Shown here: piece by piece, positions 7,281 through 14,165 of the stretch
Layout of the letters: every line of letters begins with the position of its first letter
Numbering within the stretch: position 1 is the stretch's first letter
Program-made: the position numbers and the translations under genes
Source of the DNA: CAMDHY01 sp943372725
Lineage (GTDB): Bacteria; Pseudomonadota; Alphaproteobacteria; Rhizobiales; Segnochrobactraceae
Direction: 5' to 3'
Assembly: GCA_943372725.1 (NCBI GenBank)
Contig: CALRZT010000039.1
Location: 1-21,131, forward strand
DNA length: 21,131 bases
Notes under the pieces: model-generated
The model's input: the letters and a program-made list of their open reading frames with translations, nothing else
The model's database searches: none
Told to the model about the DNA's origin: nothing

Positions 7281-8837
7281 TCAGAGCGTGCGGGTGGGCG
7301 CGGGCAGAGCGCCGATGAGGCGATCGAACAGCGCGTTGGCGTAGAGGCCGTTGGCGAGGTGGATGCGGGCGGCGGCGACGGCCGGGTGGTCCGGCCGGGT
7401 GGTCGCGACGATCTGCAGGAGGCCGACGCCGACGAAGGAGACGATGGCGAGCCCCATCACCGCGATCGCCATGGCGTCCGGTGCCGGCGACGCGGGCAGC
7501 ACCGCGGCGAACGTCGTGGTCGCCAGCGCATGCAGGGCGACGTAGGCGGCGGTCACCCCCACCGCCGCGGCGACGACCGGCACGACGGCGGCCCGCGGCC
7601 CGGCGAAGCCGTCGGCGAGGAGCAGCGCGAGGCCCATCACCAGGATGGCGCCGAAGGTCGCGCCGGTCGCCGAGCCAGCCTCGCCCAGACCAAAGAGCCA
7701 GCCCGATCCGGCGACGAGGACGAGCGCCGCGGCGACCCCGGCCACCAGCAGCACCGGGCGTCCGCCGGCGACGGCGCGGCGCGGCGCCGACGCCTCGGCG
7801 GCACTGCCGGACGACAGGAAGGCGTAGGCCTTGTAGAGGGCGTGGGCGAGGATGTGCAGGACGGCGAGGGCGAAGGCCCCGAGGCCGCACTGCAGCAGCA
7901 TGAAGCCCATCTGCGAGACGGTCGACCAGGCGAGCGAGACCTTCACGCTCGTCTGCGTCAGCATCACCGCGGCCCCGAACAGGGCGGTGAAGCCGCCGAC
8001 GAGCGCCAGCGTGTGCATCGCCGGGGCAGACAGCAGCAGCACGTCGGCGAACCGGATGGCGAGGAAGCCGCCGGCGTTGATGATGCCGGCGTGCAGCAGC
8101 GCCGAGACCGGGGTCGGCGTCTCCATCACCTCCGTCAGCCAGCCGTGCGTCGGGAACTGAGCGGACTTCAGGAGGGCCGCGCCGACGATGAGGAAGGCGA
8201 CCGCGGTGGTGACGGCGCCACCCTCGGCACCGCGCGCGGCCGCGGCGATCGCCGCGATGTCGCCGGTGCCGAAGCGCCAGACCATCAGCGCCGCCGCGCC
8301 GATGAGCAGGACGTCGCCGAGGCGGGCGGTGAGGAACTTCTTCTTGGCGGCGATCAGGCCCCGCGGACGGTCGGGGTAGAACACCAGCAGGCGGTGCAGC
8401 GCCAGGCTGGTGGCGATCCACGCGGCCACGAGCAGCACGAGGTTGCCGGCGGTGACCAGCAGCGACACGGCCGCGAGCGTCGCCGCGAGGCCGCCGAAGA
8501 AGCGGCCCTGGCCGTCGTCGCCGTCGAGGTAGTTCTCGCTGAAGCGCAGCACGACCGCGCCGACGAACGTCACCAGCAGCAGCATTGCGGCCGATAGCGG
8601 ATCGAGGCGCAGAGACAGGCCGAGCCCTTCGGCACCGGCGAGCGGCGAGGTGGCGGACCCGTAGAGCGCCACCAGCACCGCGGTGGCCACCGCCGCCGCC
8701 ACCGCCAGCGGGCCGACGAGACGCGCCGCCGCGAGGACGCGGCGCGGCCGTCGCCCGGGCTCGGCGAGCGACAGCGCGAACAGGCCGAGATAGGCCAGTG
8801 GAGCGATCAGCGGCACGAGAGTGGCGAGCGTCGGCAT
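7281..8837 (-). CDS. dabB: DabB: NuoL/MrpA-like proton-conducting membrane subunit of the DAB system
   Basis: A 518-residue integral membrane protein of the proton-conducting transporter family (NuoL/ND5 and Mrp antiporter relatives), with about a dozen hydrophobic segments. Conserved features include LDPLSAAMLLLVTFVG (about residues 79-94), AKKKFLTARLGDV (164-176), a membrane lysine in LLKSAQFPTHGWLTEVMETP (K224), 'SALLHAGIINAGGFLAIR' (H249) and SVKVSLAWSTVSQMGFM. In DAB systems this subunit carries the ion flux that powers DabA. I chose ATG 8837 because GGAG is 6 bases upstream and the protein then starts directly with its first membrane helix. The in-frame ATG 8891 would add 18 polar residues but has no ribosome-binding site. 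It is first in the dabB-dabA-cysD operon, divergent from a LysR regulator. Confidence 0.92.
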   Translation of the reverse strand: MPTLATLVPLIAPLAYLGLFALSLAEPGRRPRRVLAAARLVGPLAVAAAVATAVLVALYGSATSPLAGAEGLGLSLRLDPLSAAMLLLVTFVGAVVLRFSENYLDGDDGQGRFFGGLAATLAAVSLLVTAGNLVLLVAAWIATSLALHRLLVFYPDRPRGLIAAKKKFLTARLGDVLLIGAAALMVWRFGTGDIAAIAAAARGAEGGAVTTAVAFLIVGAALLKSAQFPTHGWLTEVMETPTPVSALLHAGIINAGGFLAIRFADVLLLSAPAMHTLALVGGFTALFGAAVMLTQTSVKVSLAWSTVSQMGFMLLQCGLGAFALAVLHILAHALYKAYAFLSSGSAAEASAPRRAVAGGRPVLLVAGVAAALVLVAGSGWLFGLGEAGSATGATFGAILVMGLALLLADGFAGPRAAVVPVVAAAVGVTAAYVALHALATTTFAAVLPASPAPDAMAIAVMGLAIVSFVGVGLLQIVATTRPDHPAVAAARIHLANGLYANALFDRLIGALPAPTRTL

Positions 8838-8906
8838 CGGCGGCTCCGGCGGCAAGGTGCGATCCGCGAGAGCTACCGGCTCTTCCCTCATGCGTAAAAT
8901 TCATTG

Positions 8907-8929
8907 TTTGCAATCAACCGATATGCAAA
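8907..8929. promoter_or_regulatory. LysR-type operator between dabB and the regulator
   Basis: A perfect inverted repeat TTTGCA-N11-TGCAAA lies in the 105-base divergent region, 14 bases before the regulator start. A second, overlapping near-palindrome (TTGTTTGCAATCAA, 8904-8917, one mismatched pair) shares one arm. The size and spacing fit a LysR-family site serving both directions. The local sequence is AT-rich against a GC-rich background, so a promoter probably overlaps it. Confidence 0.5.
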
Positions 8930-8942
8930 AACGAACGTTGCA

Positions 8943-9821
8943 ATGCGAGCCCTGAACTACAACCACCTGTTCTACTTCTGGTCCGTCGCCCGCGACGGCA
9001 ACCTGACGCGCGCCGCCGAGGCGCTGGCGGTGTCGCAGTCGGCGCTGTCGGTGCAGATCCGCAAGCTCGAGGCGCAACTCGGCCACGAGCTGTTCGAACG
9101 CCGCGGCCGCACCCTCGTCCTGACCGAAGCCGGCCGCATCGCCCTCGACTACGCGGACGCCGTCTTCGCCGCCGGCGAGGAACTGTCGGCGACGCTGCGC
9201 GAGCACGGCGCGGCACAGCGCCGGCGCGTCCGCGTCGGGGCCATCGCCACCTTGTCGCGCAACTTCCAGATCGACTTCCTGGAGCCGATCGCGAGCGATC
9301 CGCACGTCGAGCTCCGGCTCGTCTCGGCCACGCTGCGCGAGCTCCTCGAGCAGCTCGAGGCCCACCACCTCGACGTCGTGCTGACCAACCAGATCCCCGC
9401 CCGCGACGCCGAGGCGACGTGGGTGCCGTTCCTCATCGCCGAGCAACCCGTCAGCCTCGTCGGCGGCGCCGATCTCGTGCCCGCCGGCGCCACCCTGCGC
9501 GACCTGCTCGACACCGTGCCGCTGATCCTGCCGACGCGCGAGAGCGGCATCCGCGCCGGCTTCGACGCGCTTGCCGTGCGGATCGGCGCCGAGCCGAAGG
9601 TCATGGCGGAGGTGGACGACATGGCGATGCTGCGCCTGCTCGCCCGCAAGCGGACGGGCATCGCCGTGGTGCCGCCGATCGTCGTCAAGGACGAGCTCGC
9701 GACCGGCGAACTCGTCGAGGTCGCCAGCCTGCCCGGCCTGCACGAGACCTTCTACGCGATCACCCCCGAGCGCCGGTTCCCCAACCCGCTGCTCGCCCGC
9801 CTGCTCTCCGCCGGCGGTTGA
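8943..9821 (+). CDS. LysR-family transcriptional regulator, divergent from the dab operon
   Basis: A 292-residue LysR-type regulator. The N-terminal winged helix-turn-helix reads LNYNHLFYFWSVARDGNLTR, then AAEALAVSQSALSVQIRKLE with the recognition helix at about residues 28-45, close in style to NhaR-type members. A linker helix and an effector-binding domain follow (from about residue 90, RVRVGAIATLSRNFQIDFLE). ATG 8943 is used although the ribosome-binding site is weak; an in-frame TTG at 8904 would start inside the putative operator. Position and orientation suggest it controls dabB-dabA-cysD and itself, perhaps in response to inorganic carbon, pH or a sulfur signal. That role is inferred from context only. 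Confidence 0.88.
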   Translation: MRALNYNHLFYFWSVARDGNLTRAAEALAVSQSALSVQIRKLEAQLGHELFERRGRTLVLTEAGRIALDYADAVFAAGEELSATLREHGAAQRRRVRVGAIATLSRNFQIDFLEPIASDPHVELRLVSATLRELLEQLEAHHLDVVLTNQIPARDAEATWVPFLIAEQPVSLVGGADLVPAGATLRDLLDTVPLILPTRESGIRAGFDALAVRIGAEPKVMAEVDDMAMLRLLARKRTGIAVVPPIVVKDELATGELVEVASLPGLHETFYAITPERRFPNPLLARLLSAGG

Positions 9822-9835
9822 GAGACGCCGCCGGC
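9810..9835 (+). terminator. hairpin across the LysR gene stop
   Basis: An 8-base-pair perfect stem (GCCGGCGG / CCGCCGGC) with a 10-base loop that contains the TGA stop (9819-9821). It lacks a T-run. It may limit read-through toward the stress operon. Confidence 0.35.
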
Positions 9836-9893
9836 CCGGGCTCCGACGCTGCGCTTTTCCACGGTAGCCTTGCCACGATCCTGGCCAGCGAGC

Positions 9894-9918
9894 GGAACAA
9901 ATCGAGTCGTCTCGTGTT
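9894..9918 (+). promoter_or_regulatory. EcfG-type general stress sigma factor promoter
   Basis: GGAAC (9894-9898), 16 bases, then TGTT (9915-9918). The alphaproteobacterial general stress response sigma factor EcfG recognises GGAAC-N16/17-CGTT, so the -35 element is exact and the -10 matches three of four bases with correct spacing. It points to the operon beginning at 10025, leaving a leader of roughly 100 bases. The downstream genes are of the type found in EcfG regulons, which strengthens the call. Confidence 0.6.
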
Positions 9919-10024
9919 TCGAAGGTGATCGGAGCCCAGTCGAACGGCTGAAACGGGTCGCGGAATTCACCCGCGCTCCGGCCGTCGGCGGCTGCCCTCA
10001 CAACAACATGGGAGATTGCCCGCG

Positions 10025-10870
10025 ATGACGCAGCAAACTGGGATCGGCGACGACGCGCGAGGGCCTTCCACCTCGTCCGGCGGCCTGAGCGACCGGATCG
10101 AGCACGAGAAGCAGGACGCCCGCACGGCGGCTCGCGAATTCACCGACGACGTCAAGGACAAGGCGAGCAAGCTCGCCTCCGACGCCAAGGCGGCAGCCGG
10201 CGAGAAGGCCGAAGAGGCCCAGCACGGCATCGGTGCCGGGCTGAAGTCGATCGGCGGGGCCTTCCGCGCCGCGAGTGACCATCTCTCGGGTGAGCATCAG
10301 ACGACGGCCTCGCGCATGGCCAAGGAAGCCGCGACCGGCATCGACCGCCTGTCCGATACCCTGCAGAACCGGTCCCTCGACGAGGTGATCGGCGAGTTGC
10401 GCGGCTTCGGCCGGCGCAATGCCGGCGGCCTGTTCGCCGGTTCGCTCGTCGCCGGCCTCGCTCTCGGCCGTCTGATCAAGCTCTCCGCCAAGACCGGCGC
10501 ATCGGACGATGCCACGAGCGGTCCCTCCGGAAGCGCAACGTCCGCCACGTCCGGCGCGACCAGCGAGCGCTACGCCTCGGGCACTTCCGGCGGCAGCGCC
10601 GCAGGCCGTGAGTTCGGGAACTCGACCGGCACCAGCGCAGGTAGCGGCGGATTCAGCGGCAGTGGCGCCAGATGGAGCGGCGGCGTCGCCGGGTCGACAG
10701 GTGGCAACACCGCCGGCTCCGCCGGCGCCGGCCCGGTCGGCACGCCCGTCAGCGATCCCGCGCGCCCCGGCGCCGGCCGCGAGCCGGCAGCTGGCGGGTC
10801 CTCGGCCACGCCTGGCGGCAACGCCGGAAGCGGGTCGAGCTACCCCGGCACGGGGAGCACCGCCCGATGA
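10025..10870 (+). CDS. nutrient-deprivation-induced-type protein with Gly/Ser-rich tail
   Basis: A 281-residue protein in three parts. Residues 1-105 are hydrophilic and helical, with repeated Ala/Lys/Glu heptad-like stretches (FTDDVKDKASKLASDAKAAA), resembling YqjD/ElaB-like and apolipoprotein-like helices. Residues about 106-155 (TLQNRSLDEVIGELRGFGRR followed by a hydrophobic helix NAGGLFAGSLVAGLALGRLI) match the segment seen in alphaproteobacterial 'nutrient deprivation-induced' proteins. The last 120 or so residues are low-complexity Gly, Ser, Thr and Ala with no visible fold. ATG 10025 has GGAGA 9 bases upstream. The stop overlaps the next start (ATGA). Its function is unknown; a membrane-anchored stress role is likely from the family and the upstream promoter. 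Confidence 0.8.
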   Translation: MTQQTGIGDDARGPSTSSGGLSDRIEHEKQDARTAAREFTDDVKDKASKLASDAKAAAGEKAEEAQHGIGAGLKSIGGAFRAASDHLSGEHQTTASRMAKEAATGIDRLSDTLQNRSLDEVIGELRGFGRRNAGGLFAGSLVAGLALGRLIKLSAKTGASDDATSGPSGSATSATSGATSERYASGTSGGSAAGREFGNSTGTSAGSGGFSGSGARWSGGVAGSTGGNTAGSAGAGPVGTPVSDPARPGAGREPAAGGSSATPGGNAGSGSSYPGTGSTAR

Positions 10871-11259
10871 GCGGAAACACTGATCAAGGCATCGTGTCGC
10901 TGATCGGCGATCTCGCCGAGCAGGCTTCGACCCTGGTGCGCACGGAAGCCCGCCTGCTGCGCGCCGAACTATCGGAGAAGGTCTCTGAGGTCGGCTCCTC
11001 GCTGCTGCAGATGATGGTCGGGGCGATGTGCCTGCTCGCGGCGCTCCTGGTGCTGCTGCAGGCCGTCGTCATCGGTCTCGCCGAGCTCGGCCTCGGCATG
11101 GGCTGGGCCTCGCTCATCGTCGGCGTTGCCGTCGCCGTGGTCGGCGCCGTCACGGCACGGGCCGGCTCCGCCAAGCTGCAGGCGGAAAACCTGACGCCGA
11201 CCCGCACCAAAGACCAACTCGAAAGCGACGCACGCGTCCTCAAGGAGCAGATCCGATGA
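10867..11259 (+). CDS. holin-like membrane protein (phage holin superfamily 3_6 / DUF1469 type)
   Basis: A 130-residue protein with an amphipathic N-terminal helix (residues 10-45, LIGDLAEQASTLVRTEARLL and on), two transmembrane helices (about 46-70 and 78-98) joined by a short Gly-rich turn, and a charged C-terminal tail. This layout is that of the family annotated as 'phage holin family protein', which in bacterial chromosomes is found in stress operons and is not linked to lysis. ATG 10867 overlaps the previous stop and its own stop overlaps the next start (ATGA), so the three genes are translationally coupled. Its biochemical role is not established. Membrane association with the products of both neighbours is a reasonable inference. 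Confidence 0.85.
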   Translation: MSGNTDQGIVSLIGDLAEQASTLVRTEARLLRAELSEKVSEVGSSLLQMMVGAMCLLAALLVLLQAVVIGLAELGLGMGWASLIVGVAVAVVGAVTARAGSAKLQAENLTPTRTKDQLESDARVLKEQIR

Positions 11260-12260
11260 CCGGCGAATCCATGGCCGAACTCGAACTCGAAGCCGAAGCC
11301 GTGCGCGCCCGCATGGCTGAGACCGCGAGCACCATCCGCAGCAAGCTGACCGCCGGCCAGATGCTCGATGAATTCTCAGGCATGGTCTCCGGCGGAGACC
11401 TCTCGCAGGGCCTCGGCAAGCTGAAGGAACAGGTTCGCGACAACCCGTTGCCGCTGACACTGATCGGCGCCGGCATCGCGCTCCTCGCCTTCGGGCCGCG
11501 CACGGGCGGCTCGTCCGTCGGCAGCGCCATCGGCTCGATGTTCGGCACCGGGGCGTCCCGGGACGAGCGCGACGACGACGCGCCGCATTTCACCGGCAGG
11601 CCCCACGGTGGCGCCACCAGCCGGGAGAGCGGCCGGCGCCCGGCCGACCCGTTCGCGGCCATGAACGACGACGGGCGATCGAACGGCGAAGGTCTCGCCG
11701 CGAAGGCGTCGAACGCGGCCCATGCGGCAGCCGACGGCGTCCGCTCGGCCGCGGATAGCGTACGCTCCGCCGCCCACGATGCTGGCGAGCGCGTCAGCGA
11801 CGGCGCGAGCGATCTGATGGAGACCGCCGATCGCGTCGGTCACGAGATGATGGAGGGCGCCGCTCGCCAGACGCGGGCGGCGAAGTCGGCGGCCGTGGAT
11901 GCCTTCGATCGGGAGCCGCTCGCCCTCGGCGCCCTCGGCCTGCTCCTCGGCGCGGTCCTCGGGGCGACGCTCCCCGTCAGCGACTTCGAGCAGGAGCAGC
12001 TCGGCCCGCACGCCCGCAAGCTGCGTGAAGGCGCCGAGGACCTCGCCGAGCGCGGCCTGAAGGGCGCCGGCGCCGTCGCCTCGAAGACCTACGAGGCGGT
12101 GCGCGACGAGGCGGACCGCCAGGGCTTGAGTCCGGGTGACGGCGAAACGGTCGCCTCTCGCGTCGGCGAGGTGGTGAAGGCGGCCACGGAGACGGTCGAC
12201 GAAACCGTCCGCGAGGAGCTCGCCCCGCGGCAGGACCAGGGCAGGCGCCCCCGGACCTGA
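11256..12260 (+). CDS. DUF3618 domain membrane protein
   Basis: A 334-residue protein opening with a DUF3618 segment (LEAEAVRARMAETASTIRSK, about residues 11-30, followed by LTAGQMLDEF) and a hydrophobic stretch NPLPLTLIGAGIALLAFG (63-80). A long Ala-, Asp- and Ser-rich helical middle follows (about 140-210, with repeated AADGVRSAADSVRSAAHDAG-like units). A second hydrophobic segment, EPLALGALGLLLGAVLGATLP, lies near 219-240, and the C-terminal amphipathic helix again resembles YqjD-type proteins. DUF3618 proteins are typical of alphaproteobacteria and co-occur with the holin-like gene directly upstream. It is the last gene of the three-gene operon. The molecular function is unknown; an inner-membrane stress or envelope role is inferred. 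Confidence 0.87.
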   Translation: MTGESMAELELEAEAVRARMAETASTIRSKLTAGQMLDEFSGMVSGGDLSQGLGKLKEQVRDNPLPLTLIGAGIALLAFGPRTGGSSVGSAIGSMFGTGASRDERDDDAPHFTGRPHGGATSRESGRRPADPFAAMNDDGRSNGEGLAAKASNAAHAAADGVRSAADSVRSAAHDAGERVSDGASDLMETADRVGHEMMEGAARQTRAAKSAAVDAFDREPLALGALGLLLGAVLGATLPVSDFEQEQLGPHARKLREGAEDLAERGLKGAGAVASKTYEAVRDEADRQGLSPGDGETVASRVGEVVKAATETVDETVREELAPRQDQGRRPRT

Positions 12261-12269
12261 GCGGGCGTC

Positions 12270-12289
12270 TCCCCCGGATTTCCGGGGGA
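12270..12289. terminator. first hairpin between convergent operons
   Basis: A perfect 8-base-pair stem (TCCCCCGG / CCGGGGGA) with loop ATTT begins 10 bases after the DUF3618 gene stop. A T-run is lacking, but the position and strength fit a terminator. Confidence 0.55.
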
Positions 12290-12299
12290 CTGCAGCCAA

Positions 12300-12326
12300 G
12301 GCGCGCGCGGCTCGTCCGCGCGCGCC
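12300..12326. terminator. second, very strong hairpin, probably bidirectional
   Basis: A perfect 11-base-pair all-GC stem (GGCGCGCGCGG / CCGCGCGCGCC) with loop CTCGT, 26 bases from the stop of the minus-strand dehydrogenase gene and 40 from that of the plus-strand DUF3618 gene. It is well placed to terminate both convergent operons. Confidence 0.6.
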
Positions 12327-12351
12327 GCTCTGTCGGGCCCTTGGTCGCCCG

Positions 12352-13134
12352 TCACGACATGATCAGCCCGCCGTCGACGTTGATCGTCTGGCCGGTGATG
12401 TAGGCGGCGTCCTCGCTCGCGAGGAAGGCGACCAGGCCGGCGACATCCCTGCCCTGCCCCGCCCGCTTCATCGGAATGGTCTGCACCCATTCGGCCATCA
12501 GTTCCCCCGGCGCGTAGGTGCCGAGCATCTTCCCCCAGACGCGGTCGTTGTAGTCCCACATCTCGGTCTCGATGATGCCGGGGCAGATCGCGTTGACGGT
12601 GATGCCGTCGAGCGCCACCTCCTTGGCGAGGCTCTGGGTGATGCCGACGACGCCCATCTTCGAGGCGGCGTAGTGCGGCGTGTAGATGAAGCCGTCGCGC
12701 GCCTGGCCGGAGGCGGTGTTGATGAGGCGCCCACCCCGGCCCGTCTTGCGCATCCGGCGGATCGCCTCCTGGCAGCACAGGAAGACACCCTTGGTGTTGA
12801 CGTCCATCACCTTGTCCCACTCGGCCTCGGTGAGGTCCTCGACCCTGGCGATGGTGATGACGCCGGCGTTCTGGATCGACACGTCGACGCCGCCGAAGCG
12901 GCCCTCCGCCGCGTCGTAGAGGGCCCGCACGGCGGCGATGTCGGTGACGTCGCAGACGACGCCGACGGCCTGCGCGCCGTTCGCCCGCAGCTTTTCCGCC
13001 GCTTCCATCACCTGAGCCTCGACGGATGCGACGACGACGTTGGCGCCCTCGGCGGCGAAGCGTTCCGCCATAGCTAAGCCGATCCCCTTGTTGCCGCCGG
13101 TGACGACGACGGTGCGGCCTTCGAAACGCCTCAT
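12352..13134 (-). CDS. short-chain dehydrogenase/reductase, polyol or sugar dehydrogenase type
   Basis: A 260-residue classical SDR. The cofactor-binding motif TGGNKGIG spans residues 12-19, NAG is at 89-91, and the catalytic set N113, S142, Y155 and K159 (HYAASK) is intact. The 'ICPGIIETEMWDYND' stretch and a C terminus ending VDGGLIMS are also present. The Asp-poor loop after the second strand (VVVASVEAQ) leaves NAD versus NADP preference unclear. The CPG-I-ETEMW pattern resembles sorbitol, galactitol and related polyol dehydrogenases. It is the last gene of the minus-strand operon, and its ATG overlaps the SorC-gene stop (ATGA). It likely oxidises the imported substrate to a ketose, or reduces a keto intermediate; this is inferred from the neighbouring kinase and transketolase. 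Confidence 0.88.
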   Translation of the reverse strand: MRRFEGRTVVVTGGNKGIGLAMAERFAAEGANVVVASVEAQVMEAAEKLRANGAQAVGVVCDVTDIAAVRALYDAAEGRFGGVDVSIQNAGVITIARVEDLTEAEWDKVMDVNTKGVFLCCQEAIRRMRKTGRGGRLINTASGQARDGFIYTPHYAASKMGVVGITQSLAKEVALDGITVNAICPGIIETEMWDYNDRVWGKMLGTYAPGELMAEWVQTIPMKRAGQGRDVAGLVAFLASEDAAYITGQTINVDGGLIMS

Positions 13135-14117
13135 GTGAATTCCTCCAGCGCCGGCGCGAGGCCGGCCATCGCCAGCAGCCGCTGGGCGGTGAACTTCTCG
13201 GTGATCAGCACGTCGAGCACGCCGGTCTTCAGCGCCCCGAAGATCGCGTTGGTCTTCGCCTGGCCGCCGGCAAGCCCGATGACGCGGTCGATGCGGGCGA
13301 TCTCCTCGAGCGTCAGGCCGATGACGCGCTCGTCGAGCGGCGTCTTCACCGGCCGGCCCTCGATGTCGAAGAAGCGCAGGCTCATGTCGCCGACCGCGCC
13401 AGCCTCGGCGACGTCGGCGAGCTCCTTCGACGAGAAGACGTTGCCGCTACGCGCCAGCATCCGCGACGGCTCGATCGAGCCGATGCCCATGAAGGCCACC
13501 GTGATCTTGCCGAACAGGTCAACCGTCTCGCGGACGTACTGGTCGGCGAGCATGATCAGCTTCGCCTCGCGCGACTGCGAGACGCCGGGGGCGGTGAGGA
13601 GGCGCGGCTCGGCGCCGGTGAGTTTCGCGAGCCGAGTCGTGAGCTGGGTGGCGTGCGTCTGCACCGCCGGGTCGCCCATGCCGCCGAGCGTCTGCACGAC
13701 GTACTTCGCCTTGCCGGCCTTCATCGGGTGGATGTTGTCGACCATCTTCAGGATGGTCTCGCTCCAGCTCGACACGCCGATGATCTCGCCCGGCTGCATC
13801 GTCGTCTCGAGGAAGTGGGCGGCCGCCTCGCCGATGCGCGCCATGATGGCGCCGTCGCGGTCCTCCGCGCACTCGACGACGATCACTTCCGCCAGCCCGA
13901 AGTGCTGGCGCAGCGCCCCCTCGAGCGCGCCGTAGGTGCCGGGCGGCGAGACGACGGTGGTGCGGACGATCTCCTCGTCCTGCGCCTTCTTCAGCATGCG
14001 CGAGACGGTGGCCTGGGAGATGCGCAGGTGCTCCGCGATGTCGGCCTGGCGCAGACCTTCGACGTGGTACATCTGCGCGACGCGGGTGATCATCCTCAGT
14101 TCGTTCAAGCGCGACAC
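13131..14117 (-). CDS. SorC/DeoR-family sugar-binding transcriptional regulator
   Basis: A 328-residue regulator of the SorC family. An N-terminal helix-turn-helix (about residues 23-43, GLRQADIAEHLRISQATVSR) is followed by the large sugar-binding domain. That domain starts around residue 60 and has the family features VQTLGGMGD, VAFMGIGSIEPS and 'IGLAGGQAKTNAIFGAL', the last being the phosphosugar-isomerase-like effector pocket. The start is GTG 14117, with GGAG 7 bases upstream. It is embedded between the kinase and dehydrogenase genes of one operon. Such regulators usually sense a phosphorylated sugar made by the kinase of their own pathway. The likely targets are the divergent promoters in 17459-17686 and perhaps the inverted repeat just upstream at 14148-14165. 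Confidence 0.9.
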   Translation of the reverse strand: MSRLNELRMITRVAQMYHVEGLRQADIAEHLRISQATVSRMLKKAQDEEIVRTTVVSPPGTYGALEGALRQHFGLAEVIVVECAEDRDGAIMARIGEAAAHFLETTMQPGEIIGVSSWSETILKMVDNIHPMKAGKAKYVVQTLGGMGDPAVQTHATQLTTRLAKLTGAEPRLLTAPGVSQSREAKLIMLADQYVRETVDLFGKITVAFMGIGSIEPSRMLARSGNVFSSKELADVAEAGAVGDMSLRFFDIEGRPVKTPLDERVIGLTLEEIARIDRVIGLAGGQAKTNAIFGALKTGVLDVLITEKFTAQRLLAMAGLAPALEEFT

Positions 14118-14147
14118 GGGCGGTCTCCGTCCCCGCCGATCCGGGGC

Positions 14148-14165
14148 CCTGAATATAAATTCAGG
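14148..14165. promoter_or_regulatory. AT-rich inverted repeat upstream of the SorC gene
   Basis: CCTGAATATAAATTCAGG: a perfect 7-base inverted repeat with a 4-base centre, filling the end of the 48-base gap between the kinase stop and the SorC-gene start. The AT-rich arms make it more like an operator than a terminator. The core GAATATAAATTC resembles the GAATAAATAT motif at the divergent promoters of this locus. Confidence 0.4.

Noticed and set aside
4799..7318. Plus-strand open frame of 839 codons opposite dabA
   Set aside because: DabA on the other strand has conserved motifs and zinc ligands throughout. The plus-strand frame shows no family features and no ribosome-binding site of note.
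8838..8891. Longer DabB N terminus starting at ATG 8891
   Set aside because: It has no ribosome-binding site, and the 18 added residues are polar and unlike a DabB N terminus. ATG 8837 has GGAG 6 bases upstream.
10867..11259. Holin-like gene as evidence of a prophage
   Set aside because: No endolysin, integrase, capsid or tail genes are nearby. The family is common in chromosomal stress operons, and the gene is coupled to DUF3618 and nutrient-deprivation-type genes.
14148..14165. Inverted repeat as an intrinsic terminator of the kinase gene
   Set aside because: The 7-base stem is AT-rich and weak, there is no T-run, and the gene following 30 bases on is in the same operon. An operator is more likely.
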